Source: Tissierellia bacterium
Lineage (GTDB): Bacteria > Bacillota > Clostridia > Tissierellales > Peptoniphilaceae
NCBI GenBank assembly: GCA_012728295.1
Contig: JAAYFJ010000010.1
Span: forward strand, 62,001-126,000
Length of the DNA: 64,000 bases
Direction: 5' to 3'
The notes beneath the pieces are model-generated. The model saw only the letters and a program-made list of their open reading frames with translations. It was not told the origin of the DNA and ran no database searches. Shown here piece by piece: positions 35,353 through 42,810 of this stretch; positions within the stretch are counted from its first letter, which is position 1; the number at the start of each line of letters is the position of its first letter. Position numbers and translations under genes: made by a program.

Positions 35353-35436
35353 TTACTTCCCCATGCTATTCTTAGCCCCTGAATACAGCCCAACCGAGCT
35401 AAGTCCAATTGCTAGCCCTGTGATGGTGATATTGAA
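35353..35436 (-). pseudogene. Possible remnant: C-terminus of a small hydrophobic protein
   Basis: An open minus-strand frame reads NITITGLAIGLSSVGLYSGA and ends KNSMGK-stop right before a strong terminator. There is no start codon: a stop lies about 10 codons upstream. It looks like the 3' end of a gene that lost its front, perhaps when the plus-strand segment beside it arrived. Weak evidence. Confidence 0.25.
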
Positions 35437-35439
35437 GAT

Positions 35440-35664
35440 ATGTCTTTTAGAAAGAAAGTTCTAGATTTATTAGTAAACTCCGTGACAGTTTGGGACGATC
35501 CAGATGGATATAAAAACACAGTTGTATATAATATAAAGTCTGATAATACTCACACTTACAACAGTTCAGATATACCCATATCTGGTACGCCAATCGCAAC
35601 GAATACGAACTTATTAATTATAAGAACAGTATTTGTGCACACGTTTAAACACCTCCTAGGGTAA
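35440..35664 (+). CDS. Small hypothetical protein on the opposite strand
   Basis: 74-aa reading frame, the only plausible plus-strand gene in the prophage part. The sequence starts MSFRKKVLDLLVNSVTVWDD and shows no domain, signal or membrane segment that I recognise. For: AT-rich third codon positions, a plus-strand terminator straddling its stop, and a possible divergent promoter upstream. Against: a poor binding site (GAAGAT next to the ATG). May be a real cargo gene or chance. Confidence 0.4.
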   Translation: MSFRKKVLDLLVNSVTVWDDPDGYKNTVVYNIKSDNTHTYNSSDIPISGTPIATNTNLLIIRTVFVHTFKHLLG

Positions 35665-35681
35665 TCCTAAGAGGTGTTTTT
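35647..35681 (+). terminator. Plus-strand intrinsic terminator
   Basis: Stem AAACACCTC(C)TAGG / CCTA(A)GAGGTGTTT with loop GTAA region, then TTTTT on the plus strand. It includes the stop codon of the 35,440-35,664 ORF and so supports rightward transcription here. Confidence 0.78.
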
Positions 35682-35700
35682 AGTTGCTTCAACATACCCT

Positions 35701-35910
35701 TCACTTAGACAGGTCTTTATTGATTGCATTGCTGTTTTCGTTGTCAAATATTTGCAATAGCTCCTCTATCTCCTCCCGGTTCTTTGCATATTTCCGTGCA
35801 AATGTTCTAGCGTTACTTTTTGCCCTAGAGTAATTCTTTGTTTCCGGATTTCTTTCTTCCCAGGCACGTGCAGCTCTTCTTTGCGCTTCAGTTGTCTTAT
35901 ATCCTGTCAT
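35701..35910 (-). CDS. Small basic/charged phage protein (69 aa)
   Basis: Starts MTGYKTTEAQRRAARAWEER and continues highly charged and helical. The KTTEAQRRA start resembles a class of short proteins I associate with Firmicute phages and plasmids, function unknown. No membrane segment. It is the last of three tiny genes behind the promoter at 36,231-36,259 and overlaps the 50-aa ORF by 14 bases. Confidence 0.65.
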   Translation of the reverse strand: MTGYKTTEAQRRAARAWEERNPETKNYSRAKSNARTFARKYAKNREEIEELLQIFDNENSNAINKDLSK

Positions 35911-36049
35911 TTCCTCTCTCCCTTTTAGCTTTTTCCAACTCTTTAGATAATTGATTTTTCTTGATTCTTAATTTCCAATTAACCACAGCTAACACTATAA
36001 TAACCACAACAGATACAGTTAATAAGATATTCATTGTTTGATTTAACAT
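35897..36049 (-). CDS. Small membrane protein (50 aa)
   Basis: MLNQTMNILLTVSVVVIIVL followed by a basic helical tail rich in Lys and Glu. One transmembrane helix near residues 7-25 and a cytoplasmic coiled-coil-like tail. No clear Shine-Dalgarno box, but the frame overlaps the next gene by 14 bases and sits in a short operon. Could be a holin-like or regulator peptide; function unknown. Confidence 0.5.
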   Translation of the reverse strand: MLNQTMNILLTVSVVVIIVLAVVNWKLRIKKNQLSKELEKAKRERGNDRI

Positions 36050-36069
36050 TGTATATATGGTAGAATACA

Positions 36070-36104
36070 CTTAAGAGAGAGGGTTACTCCCTCTTAAGTT
36101 TTTT
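36070..36104 (+). terminator. Plus-strand terminator inside a minus-strand operon
   Basis: 8-bp stem CTTAAGAG / CTCTTAAG followed on the plus strand by TTTTTT. It overlaps the 3' end of the 42-aa ORF on the other strand. It implies a short rightward RNA antisense to this operon; the only upstream plus-strand -10 seen is TATAAT at about 35,997 with a poor -35. Confidence 0.65.
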
Positions 36105-36212
36105 AGTTTGTAGCTTTAGTTTTTCGATTTCTAATATGGTTTTTCGGTTTTGCAGAACCAATTGCCTTATTGTTAGAAGTGCGATTACTAAAGCTATTAT
36201 TTTTTCTACCAT
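36084..36212 (-). CDS. Small hydrophobic peptide (42 aa), first gene of a short operon
   Basis: MVEKIIALVIALLTIRQLVL, then a basic tail (RKTILEIEKLKLQTKK). A hydrophobic N-terminal helix plus a charged tail is the build of small holin-like or type I toxin peptides, but I recognise no family. It has an excellent AGGAGG box and begins about 20 bases after a consensus promoter. An opposite-strand terminator overlaps its end. Confidence 0.65.
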   Translation of the reverse strand: MVEKIIALVIALLTIRQLVLQNRKTILEIEKLKLQTKKLKRE

Positions 36213-36230
36213 CTCTCACCTCCTAAATAT

Positions 36231-36259
36231 ATTATATAACATACGTGTTATATTGTCAA
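36231..36259 (-). promoter_or_regulatory. Near-perfect sigma-A promoter with palindromic operator
   Basis: Minus-strand TTGACA (36254-36259), 17-base spacer, TATAAT (36231-36236). The spacer and -10 hold the palindrome ATATAACA-4-TGTTATAT (36234-36253). This is an operator-like site where a dimeric repressor would cover the promoter. Confidence 0.9.
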
Positions 36260-36335
36260 CAGTTTTATGAAATTTATATATCGCTATAACCCTTGTAAAT
36301 ACACACTCCTACATATAAGTAAATAAATTTACAAA

Positions 36336-36371
36336 TAAAAAAAGCCTAAGGATATTACTCCCTAGGCTTTA
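36336..36371 (-). terminator. Terminator of the late (tail/lysis) operon
   Basis: Stem AAAGCCTA(n)G / C(n)TAGGCTTT followed on the minus strand by TTTTTTTATTT, 2 bases past the holin stop. It ends the long late operon and separates it from the small-gene operon. Confidence 0.85.
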
Positions 36372-36373
36372 GG

Positions 36374-36700
36374 TTATTCCCTATTAAATTCTGCTTGCCA
36401 CAAGTTTAGCTCTTTTACTGCTGATTCGATTAGCATATCTAGTTCATCCGTATTTAGCTTAAACCCTTGTTTTGCCAGATATTCTATAACATATTGCTTC
36501 TTAATCTCACCTTGCCCAGATTCGTTAAAAAGCTGTTCAGCGGCCATAACTGCGTACTTTACGATTGTTAATATCTTCTTTCTATCTTCAGCTTTAATCT
36601 TCCCACGCAAATATGGGATTAAAAGCCCTGTTACCAATGCGGATATAATCGTAAGCACAGCTAATGCAATCTTAAGCAATAGGTCCGTTTGTATCGTCAT
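36374..36700 (-). CDS. Phage holin, LL-H type
   Basis: 108 aa. N-terminal membrane helix (LLLKIALAVLTIISALVTGL) followed by a cytoplasmic helical part (KYAVMAAEQLFNESGQGEIKK) that is typical of the phage LL-H holin family (PF09682). It would form membrane lesions that release or activate the endolysin. Start ATG follows AAGGAG. Last gene of the late operon. Confidence 0.85.
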   Translation of the reverse strand: MTIQTDLLLKIALAVLTIISALVTGLLIPYLRGKIKAEDRKKILTIVKYAVMAAEQLFNESGQGEIKKQYVIEYLAKQGFKLNTDELDMLIESAVKELNLWQAEFNRE

Positions 36701-36706
36701 AATAAT

Positions 36707-36952
36707 CTACTCCTTTTTTATCTTAGCGTTTTTAATCATGCCTAGATAACCTAGTTCACCTGTTGCAGCACCAAATACTGACATAATTAATGTAGACGGC
36801 TCATTGCCTGTAGCAGCGAATATTGATAGCACGATTACAGTAAATGCCAGCAAAAACAGGAATATAAAGGCAACTAGAACTTTTGAAAAGTCCCCGCTCT
36901 TCTTCTTTTTTTTGCGCCTTACAGTTCTTCTTTTGGTTGCCGGTCTATCCAT
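36707..36952 (-). CDS. Small membrane protein, holin-associated
   Basis: 81 aa: a strongly basic N-terminus (RRTVRRKKKKKSG), a transmembrane helix (VLVAFIFLFLLAFTVIVLSI), then a weaker hydrophobic segment. Overlaps the endolysin end by 8 bases and precedes the holin. Likely a second holin or antiholin; inferred from place and topology only. Confidence 0.7.
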   Translation of the reverse strand: MDRPATKRRTVRRKKKKKSGDFSKVLVAFIFLFLLAFTVIVLSIFAATGNEPSTLIMSVFGAATGELGYLGMIKNAKIKKE

Positions 36953-37634
36953 CTACAATCACCGTCTGTGTCGCTTGGTCCCAGTCTACTTTAAGCCCAA
37001 CGGCTTCTAATGTGGCCCTTAGTGGCACTTGCTTACCATCCACCACTAAATAAGTCTTGCCCTGTAGGTTAATTCCAGGCAATAGCTTAGTTTTACCTCC
37101 TACGCTTACCTTTATTGTGGTTGGCCCCTTAGGTTTTTCTGTTCCCCCATAAGAGATAAAAGGCACTTCCAGCCAGTGTGTCCACTCGACAGCGCCTGGG
37201 CCACGCAACGGCGACTGTATTACCCCCTTAATCGTCCCTCTAGCTTCGATTACTTGCCCATTACCGATATACACTCCAATGTGTCCAGGACGCCACAGTG
37301 CTAATCCTGGCACCTCAGGCAGGGTAGATATCGGTCCCTTACGTCTTGCCATGTGATACATACCGTCAGCTGTCGTGTCTTGACTGCCGTTATATCTGAT
37401 AGAGCCCCCACTCCACCACAGATATGACTTTATTAGTCCCACGCAATCAGCACATCTACGGTTTAACCAATTAGTTCTTATGTGGTCATAGTAGCGGCCA
37501 ACTTCCCTGGGGTACTGCTTGTAAAGGCGATTAAATTGGTCTTCGTCAAGTAACCTACCAAAACTGCTCCATACATAGCCCCATCTTTGAGACAGCGCCA
37601 TCTTGCAATGTTCTACTAATCCTTTGTTATCCAT
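36945..37634 (-). CDS. Endolysin: NlpC/P60 peptidase with CuAO-like stalk domain
   Basis: 229-aa peptidoglycan hydrolase. Catalytic Cys in RRCADCVGLIKSYLWWSGG and catalytic His in LALWRPGHIGVYIGNG fit the NlpC/P60 (CHAP-like) fold. The C-terminus (about residues 185-229) carries KTYLVVDGKQVPLRATLEAV and VDWDQATQTVIV, a copper amine oxidase N-terminal (stalk) domain often used as a wall-targeting module in Firmicutes. No signal peptide, so release needs the holin. ATG 37634 is the best start. Confidence 0.88.
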   Translation of the reverse strand: MDNKGLVEHCKMALSQRWGYVWSSFGRLLDEDQFNRLYKQYPREVGRYYDHIRTNWLNRRCADCVGLIKSYLWWSGGSIRYNGSQDTTADGMYHMARRKGPISTLPEVPGLALWRPGHIGVYIGNGQVIEARGTIKGVIQSPLRGPGAVEWTHWLEVPFISYGGTEKPKGPTTIKVSVGGKTKLLPGINLQGKTYLVVDGKQVPLRATLEAVGLKVDWDQATQTVIVDG

Positions 37635-37656
37635 ACCTTCAGTCACTTCCTTTTAT

Positions 37657-38172
37657 TTAAGTTATTATTTCATACCAATAACCGTCTGTATGTCTTCCAT
37701 TTTGTGGATAATCTAGCTTTGACGATATTACCTCGCAAACATAAGTTCCTTTCAAAATATCTGTCCCGCTTTGATATTTTTCTGCCGTTGCCTTGTCTAC
37801 ATAGCCCTTATCGGCAACATTTGTGCGACCATCCCATCTTTTTAATACGGTATAGCCACTACTTGTCTTATATCGAGTAACGCCAGGTTCGTTTATACTT
37901 ACAAAACTACCACTTACACTAAACTTGCCGGTTTTTGTATCTAAACTGTAACTTGTATAACCTCCAAACGTATCAGTTGTTGCAGATGTTGCGTTGACCC
38001 ATTTTGTTCTGTATCTATAAATAGGTGTTTCAACGACATTGTATTTTTTCCATTTATAAGGAGTTCTCCATATCAGCTTATTTCCATCTTGGGTTTGTCC
38101 TAATACTTTAAATAAGCCACCATCTCCATTTGTGATTTTAATTAAGTTATTTGTTTTGTTTTCAATCGTCAC
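37657..38172 (-). CDS. Hypothetical phage protein (171 aa)
   Basis: Soluble beta-rich protein with many Tyr, Thr and Ser (TFGGYTSYSLDTKTGKFSVS). No signal or membrane helix. Start is GTG, behind an AGAGGTG box. It lies between the coiled-coil membrane protein and the endolysin, so a fibre-tip or lysis-accessory role is possible. I do not recognise a family. Confidence 0.7.
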   Translation of the reverse strand: MTIENKTNNLIKITNGDGGLFKVLGQTQDGNKLIWRTPYKWKKYNVVETPIYRYRTKWVNATSATTDTFGGYTSYSLDTKTGKFSVSGSFVSINEPGVTRYKTSSGYTVLKRWDGRTNVADKGYVDKATAEKYQSGTDILKGTYVCEVISSKLDYPQNGRHTDGYWYEIIT

Positions 38173-38176
38173 CTAA

Positions 38177-38452
38177 TCACCTCTTGTCCACCCTGCACTT
38201 AAGGTCATCAATGTCCTTATCATGCAAAGCTACAGAAATATTTAGATTATCTAGCATCTTTCCATGTACATCTAACCGCCTATCTTGTATCTCGTTAGCC
38301 TTAGTTGCGTTGTCTAGATGTATGTTTAAGTTAGCAATCGCAATTTCAAGGGCTTTTAAGGGCGAAGCCAAGGCCTTCGCCCCTAGAATAATTGTTAAAA
38401 CTAAGGGTATGCCTACAATAAATAGTGTCCCGATAAATTCTTGTTCCGTCAT
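38177..38452 (-). CDS. XhlA-like small membrane protein
   Basis: 91 aa: N-terminal helix (FIGTLFIVGIPLVLTIILGA) then a long coiled coil (NIHLDNATKANEIQDRRLDV). This is near the layout of XhlA/haemolysin-like proteins in lysis cassettes, but with the membrane helix at the front instead of the end. Position is just before lysis genes. The family link is inference. Confidence 0.65.
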   Translation of the reverse strand: MTEQEFIGTLFIVGIPLVLTIILGAKALASPLKALEIAIANLNIHLDNATKANEIQDRRLDVHGKMLDNLNISVALHDKDIDDLKCRVDKR

Positions 38453-38461
38453 ATCCCACCC

Positions 38462-39058
38462 CTATTTGTTTTCTAGTGTTGTTAATCTATCTGACAGTGC
38501 AGATATATTTGTGTTAATTAGATCTATCGCCCCCATAGATTGTATAAATTCCTCTTTTAACGCCTTTACTTGTTGCAATTCCCTGTTGTACGTTGCCATT
38601 TTTTCTGCAAGGTTGCTTATTGCGTCTATCCTATCTTGCTCACTCTCTACAGCAGAATAAAACGCCTGCAACAGGCTCTTATTTAACGTTACAACGGCTT
38701 TTGTTCCTTCCTGAACGTTATCACCAAGTAACATTACATAGTCGCCATGTGCTAACAATAGCTCCTTATGCTCTCCGCCTTTTATTTCGTGTCTATAGCT
38801 ATTTAGTTCTTCGCTCTCATTTACCAATATTTGCATTGTGCCAGTCCCAATCAGCTCAATCTTGTATTTGCCAGGCGTTCTAATGCTTATAATATGACTT
38901 TCGTTTAATTGCTGATGGTTAAGCTCTGTTCTATAGGGAGTTTGCCCACCATGCTTAAAGCTATTTAGTATATATACATTTTCATTGTTAATCTCTATTA
39001 GTTCGTTTATCGCCTTAATCCAGTCGGATATAACGGTAGTTTCTTTAATTTTCTCCAT
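38462..39058 (-). CDS. Phage fibre-associated protein with C-terminal coiled coil
   Basis: 198 aa. The N-terminal two-thirds is a beta-sandwich-like domain (ISIRTPGKYKIELIGTGTMQ, ELLLAHGDYVMLLG); the last 60 residues are a coiled coil (LQQVKALKEEFIQSMGAIDL). Such proteins are found among tail-fibre genes of Firmicute phages. ATG 39058 has GGTGGGAG upstream; the longer reading would run through a hairpin. Confidence 0.7.
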   Translation of the reverse strand: MEKIKETTVISDWIKAINELIEINNENVYILNSFKHGGQTPYRTELNHQQLNESHIISIRTPGKYKIELIGTGTMQILVNESEELNSYRHEIKGGEHKELLLAHGDYVMLLGDNVQEGTKAVVTLNKSLLQAFYSAVESEQDRIDAISNLAEKMATYNRELQQVKALKEEFIQSMGAIDLINTNISALSDRLTTLENK

Positions 39059-39090
39059 ATCTCCCACCTTTTCTATTGTGGTGAAGATTG

Positions 39091-39110
39091 GAAGGGGCTT
39101 TTGCCCCTTC
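39091..39110 (-). terminator. Intergenic hairpin without T-tract
   Basis: Perfect 8-bp stem GAAGGGGC / GCCCCTTC with a 4-base loop, between two fibre-region genes. No T-run follows on the minus strand (CAATCTTC), so it may pause transcription, stabilise mRNA or be a weak terminator. Confidence 0.5.
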
Positions 39111-39121
39111 AACTCCCCCTA

Positions 39122-39373
39122 CTAAGCGTTGTTTGCTGCGTTCCAATCATCAATGCGTTCTTGTACTAACGCTCTTAGATTCCAAAGCGTTGGCACTTGC
39201 TCGATTGGGTTTCCGTAGATTAGCACCCAAGTAAACCAAGCACCTACTACAGGATTATCTTTTGTTAGTTTCAACATTTTCACTACTCCTTTCAATAATA
39301 AAATTTGTATTATAAAAACCACTACCGTCCCTAGGAATATTCCAAGGTTGATAGTGGTAATTACCGGAATCAT
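39122..39373 (-). CDS. Small phage protein (83 or 51 aa)
   Basis: The C-terminal part (KDNPVVGAWFTWVLIYGNP, VPTLWNLRALVQERIDDW) looks like a compact conserved phage protein of XkdX-like size. Two starts compete: ATG 39373, which overlaps the previous stop (ATGA) and adds a hydrophobic helix, and ATG 39277, which has an AGGAG box 8 bases upstream and gives 51 aa. The box favours 39277; the longer form would be a membrane protein. Confidence 0.6.
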   Translation of the reverse strand: MIPVITTINLGIFLGTVVVFIIQILLLKGVVKMLKLTKDNPVVGAWFTWVLIYGNPIEQVPTLWNLRALVQERIDDWNAANNA

Positions 39374-40005
39374 GGCATAGGCGGCATTGGTGGAATTGGT
39401 GGCGTTTCTTCACCACTTTCACCATCTCCGCCTGGTGGCGTTTGTACATTCACGCTCATCATCATTTGCATAAGCGTTACTATCGCCAACTCTGAATCTG
39501 CCTTTTGTTTGTTCAGTTCTTCTCTTATTTCTTCTATCGGGTCAGGCACAGGCTCCTCTGGTGGAGCCGGTGGGTATATTGTGTGTTTTTCCTTTTTCTC
39601 CAACTCATCGCATACCGCAACGATGTAATAATGTGTTTCTTCTTCTACTTCATCTTCTTCTATTGCCCCGTCTTTAATCCTAGCCTTATCAGTTCCTGTA
39701 ACGCTCCACGATATAGGTTTTTCTAACTTAAGCCCAAACTGGTCATACACAGTTGCGTTCATCACCTTAAAGCTGTTCACTTTCATTGTTGTTGCTATTT
39801 TTTCTGGCAAGTAATCTTCCATGCCTTCTGGTGGCGAATCCACCTGTTGTTGTCTACTTGCGTTCACCGTCAATATATATACATCTTTCAGTATTTCGTC
39901 TAACGGTCTACCCGCCGTTACCTCTATTACGGCATAGGTGTTGTCGCCGTAAAGAACGTAAAATACAGCGGTATTGCCATCTTGTTTTATTATTTTATAT
40001 TTCAA
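39370..40005 (-). CDS. Phage structural protein with proline-rich tail
   Basis: 211 aa. An N-terminal small domain (KYKIIKQDGNTAVFYVLYGD) is followed by an Ig-like segment (NATVYDQFGLKLEKPISWSV), an acidic and proline-rich stretch, a short coiled coil and a Pro/Met-rich end (TPPIPPMPPMP). Translation begins at TTG behind AGAGGTG. Likely a fibre or baseplate accessory protein; no family name is safe. Confidence 0.7.
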   Translation of the reverse strand: MKYKIIKQDGNTAVFYVLYGDNTYAVIEVTAGRPLDEILKDVYILTVNASRQQQVDSPPEGMEDYLPEKIATTMKVNSFKVMNATVYDQFGLKLEKPISWSVTGTDKARIKDGAIEEDEVEEETHYYIVAVCDELEKKEKHTIYPPAPPEEPVPDPIEEIREELNKQKADSELAIVTLMQMMMSVNVQTPPGGDGESGEETPPIPPMPPMP

Positions 40006-40016
40006 TTTATCACCTC

Positions 40017-40457
40017 TTATCGAAATGTTATTATAGGTGCCTTTCTTAAGTGTTCGTCTTCTGCTAAACGATACTTGCTATATGAGTAGTGCAACGCAAA
40101 ATACTTTTCGTTTGGCTCAAAGGGGATATTCACTTCTGTTTGATATATTGTTTCCGGTGTATAACGCCTTATATATCGCATATTAGAATCGAAAGTAGTA
40201 ATATACATTCCAGCCGTTCCATAGATTGTGGGAAATTTAAATAAGGCATCAGTGCTAGATACAGGATAAATCTCTCTCGTAGCAAAGCATTGAGCTACAG
40301 GAGATAGTTTGCCATTTAACCACGAAGCAGGTTCTTCCCAATCGCTCCAATTGCTTAAATCAACCACCACTTCCTTTTTCCATATTATCTTACCCATATG
40401 GTAAGCCTTATTGATTGATACCCCCCCCGTGAATATTTTGTCAAAGTTTACATTCAT
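40017..40457 (-). CDS. Fibre-region virion protein with G8 tract
   Basis: 146 aa from ATG 40457, with an AGGAGGA box. The N-terminus KIFTGGVSINKAYHMGKIIW resembles short repeats (x-I-[YF]-x-G-x-x-x-I-x-K-x-Y-x-G-x-x-x-[IV]-W) that open many Firmicute phage fibre proteins. The rest is beta-rich. Codons for TGGV contain a run of eight G (eight C at 40,421-40,430), the longest homopolymer of its kind noticed here, near codon 11. At present the frame is open. Confidence 0.7.
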   Translation of the reverse strand: MNVNFDKIFTGGVSINKAYHMGKIIWKKEVVVDLSNWSDWEEPASWLNGKLSPVAQCFATREIYPVSSTDALFKFPTIYGTAGMYITTFDSNMRYIRRYTPETIYQTEVNIPFEPNEKYFALHYSYSKYRLAEDEHLRKAPIITFR

Positions 40458-40459
40458 AT

Positions 40460-41192
40460 TTATTCCTCCTCTAATTCTAAGCATGGTCGCCAACCAAGCT
40501 TGTGACCACGGGTTGTTCTTGTTAAGGTATTACCGTCGGAAAAATCCCCGCTGTTATACCTTGGTTCAGCTCCCCTAAACAGCTGAAGCTGTCCGACGGT
40601 TTCGCTACACCATGACGCAATGCCATATGTGGGTCTAAATGAAAGCAGGTCTCCATCACTATATCCTATATTCCAGTTCGGAAGATTCGGTTCTACGTTG
40701 TCGGGAAAAGTCCAATTTCCAGTGCCCGCTTTTTCAAGGATAGGAAGCATCAATAAATTCCATTCAGAGCCGTGAAAATCGCTAGGTGCTAGTGTTGTAG
40801 ATGTTCCGCTCCCTCTCCCTTTTAGTAGTCTGACTTTATACCTTTTGCCTTTTATCGTAATGATTCTGCTTCCAGAAACTATGTTTGCCCTATCAAGGCT
40901 TATCCAGCTAATATCGTATCTGAAAGCTTTTTTAGCCACGTATAGTGTCTTTCCATCCAATGCGAACTTCAGCCAAGGTTCATCACTGTTTTGACTTATT
41001 CCAGCCGTCAATCCTACTGCACTAGCCGATGCATCTCCTGTGATAAATTCACTCGACAGGACTTCGCCATAGAACCCGTGACTTAAATCTCCGGCTATCC
41101 CGTCAAATGCTTTCCACACTACCCCCCGATGTTAAAATCGTAACGAACTCTTTGCTTTCGTGATTCATTTTCTTAAGTCTATCTAGCTTCAT
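40460..41192 (-). pseudogene. Tail fibre/virion protein, frameshifted at a G6 run
   Basis: The longer open part (up to a GTG at 41119, ending at 40460) reads VWKAFDGIAGDLSHGFYGEV, later ITGDASASAVGLTAG and a C-terminal HKLGWRPCLELEEE, a layout I associate with phage virion proteins. The natural front is in another frame: ATG 41192 begins MKLDRLKKMNHESKEFVTIL and reaches a stop after 29 codons. The two join in frame if one G is removed from the GGGGGG at about 41,127-41,132 (giving TSGVVWKAF). So the gene is split by one base, either by mutation, sequencing error or reversible slippage. GTG 41119 has only the G-run as a crude binding site. Confidence 0.7.
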
Positions 41193-41199
41193 ACATCAC

Positions 41200-42810
41200 C
41201 TACTCTTCATAAATTCCGTACCAGACGTCAGTTCTGTTCTTCTCTGCTGTACTTAAAGCATCATACTGTGCTTGTGTCATCGCTCGTGTATAATTAAGCT
41301 CTCCTAGTTTGGTCTTTTCTTCAGCAGAATACACATTAAAGGTCGTCCACGCCCCCCATACGCCATCGTATCTACGCCTCATGAAGATTCTGTTTTCTTG
41401 CTTTTCTTCAATGGCTATTTGCTGAACAAAATCCCCACTTAAAAACGTTGTGTTTAACACTACAACACTAAAATATGACGTGTTTGCACCTGGTGGTTTA
41501 TTTGCAATAGCTGCCACAGAATATATTCCAGGCTGCCTAAGGTCGTTAAAGTCAATGTCGGTTCTATGCCTGATATATGCGTTTTTATTTACATTATCTA
41601 AAGCGTCATATTGCCCTAACTTAGCCTTTTCGTCTGTTGTGTAAATATTAAACTCTTCCCAGTTGCCCCAAGTGGTGCCTGTTTTCCGCCTAATGTATAT
41701 TCTCTTTTGGTCTGTTTCCGACAGCGCCATCTGTTGTACGTTGCTTCCGCTTAAGTCTTTAGAGCTTAATACCAATAATCTAAAATTGTCTCCTATGGCA
41801 TTTGGAGGTTTATTGCTAGGGTTTGTGACTGCATATAGCCCAGGCACCGTTATATTGTCAAAACTGGTATTCTTAAGCTCTGCATAAACGTTCTTCTTAA
41901 CACTGCTTAAGTGGTCGTATTGCCCTAATTTGTTTAAGTGTGAGTCTGTAAAGGCGTTGTAAGTTTCCCAATTGCTCCAAGTCGTACTATTTTTAGTTCT
42001 TATATAAATCTTTGCGGTATTGTCTTTATTGATGGCTATTTGTTGAACGTAGTTGGCGTTGTCAAGACTGTTTGCATTAGTGACGATTAAGGCCCATGAT
42101 GCTAATGTTGTCACTGGTGCGTTAACCTTGGTATTCATGAAATACATTCCTGTTTCTGTTACAAGGTTGAAGTCGTCAGCGCCTTTTTGCTTTAAGACAT
42201 ACTTAGACACATCTGTGGGGATAGGCAGCTTTTTAAAGTCTACATAATCTGTGCTTTTCATTAGACCGTCATCAGTGGTTGTTACAGGACTAACCTTTGG
42301 GATATCTATTGCTGGTAATTGAGTGCTGGGTACTTTGCCATCTGTGTCTAGCTCTGCCAGTCCATTCATTTTCCCTTTTGTGTTTTTAAACTCCACCAAG
42401 CTTGTATTTACGTTGTTAATCTGTGCCATTATCTGTTCTGCTGTGCCACTTGTGGGGATAAGAAAAGCCCCCAAGGCATTATCCTTGAGAGCTGTGTACG
42501 TATCGCCCGGTCTTTCTGATATTAATTCTATTCTATACGCTTCGATAAATTTCGTTTGGTTTTCTTCTGTACCTTGGTTGAAGGTTAAACATATGTCTCC
42601 CCTAACCAACACATCACTTTGTGACATGGCTTCGACCGTTTCAAATATAGCTGGTCTTCCACTGTACCTAGGTAAGACCGTGCTGTTAATGAAGTTGATT
42701 TGTTCGACCATGCCTTGGTATCTTTCGTTGAACTCGCTTATCGTTGCTGATAGGATGTTAAACTCTTCAATGAACTGATTAATTGGTGTATTTCTATCAT
42801 ACATCGCCAT
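41200..42810 (-). CDS. Tail fibre with three pyocin-knob-like repeats
   Basis: About 536 aa. After a coiled-coil-like N-terminus and a linker (GLAELDTDGKVPSTQLPAID) there are three repeats of roughly 100 residues, each with a GMYFM/GLYAV/GIYSV strand, a VQQIAI/VQQMAL block, an R-rich strand (IYIRTK, IYIRRK, IFMRRR), and W-x2-W (TTWSNWE, TTWGNWE, GVWGAWT). This fits the receptor-binding pyocin knob domain. Starts compete (GTG 42813, ATG 42810, ATG 42804); AAGG/AGGTG boxes suit the ATGs. It overlaps the preceding small ORF. Confidence 0.85.
   Translation of the reverse strand: MAMYDRNTPINQFIEEFNILSATISEFNERYQGMVEQINFINSTVLPRYSGRPAIFETVEAMSQSDVLVRGDICLTFNQGTEENQTKFIEAYRIELISERPGDTYTALKDNALGAFLIPTSGTAEQIMAQINNVNTSLVEFKNTKGKMNGLAELDTDGKVPSTQLPAIDIPKVSPVTTTDDGLMKSTDYVDFKKLPIPTDVSKYVLKQKGADDFNLVTETGMYFMNTKVNAPVTTLASWALIVTNANSLDNANYVQQIAINKDNTAKIYIRTKNSTTWSNWETYNAFTDSHLNKLGQYDHLSSVKKNVYAELKNTSFDNITVPGLYAVTNPSNKPPNAIGDNFRLLVLSSKDLSGSNVQQMALSETDQKRIYIRRKTGTTWGNWEEFNIYTTDEKAKLGQYDALDNVNKNAYIRHRTDIDFNDLRQPGIYSVAAIANKPPGANTSYFSVVVLNTTFLSGDFVQQIAIEEKQENRIFMRRRYDGVWGAWTTFNVYSAEEKTKLGELNYTRAMTQAQYDALSTAEKNRTDVWYGIYEE

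Noticed and set aside
39255..39449. 64-aa minus-strand frame overlapping the proline-rich protein and the small phage protein
   Set aside because: It overlaps two better-supported genes in another frame and has no binding site.
41200..42810. Diversity-generating retroelement acting on fibre genes
   Set aside because: No reverse transcriptase and no template/variable repeat pair is seen in the window. The three repeats in the fibre are divergent protein domains.
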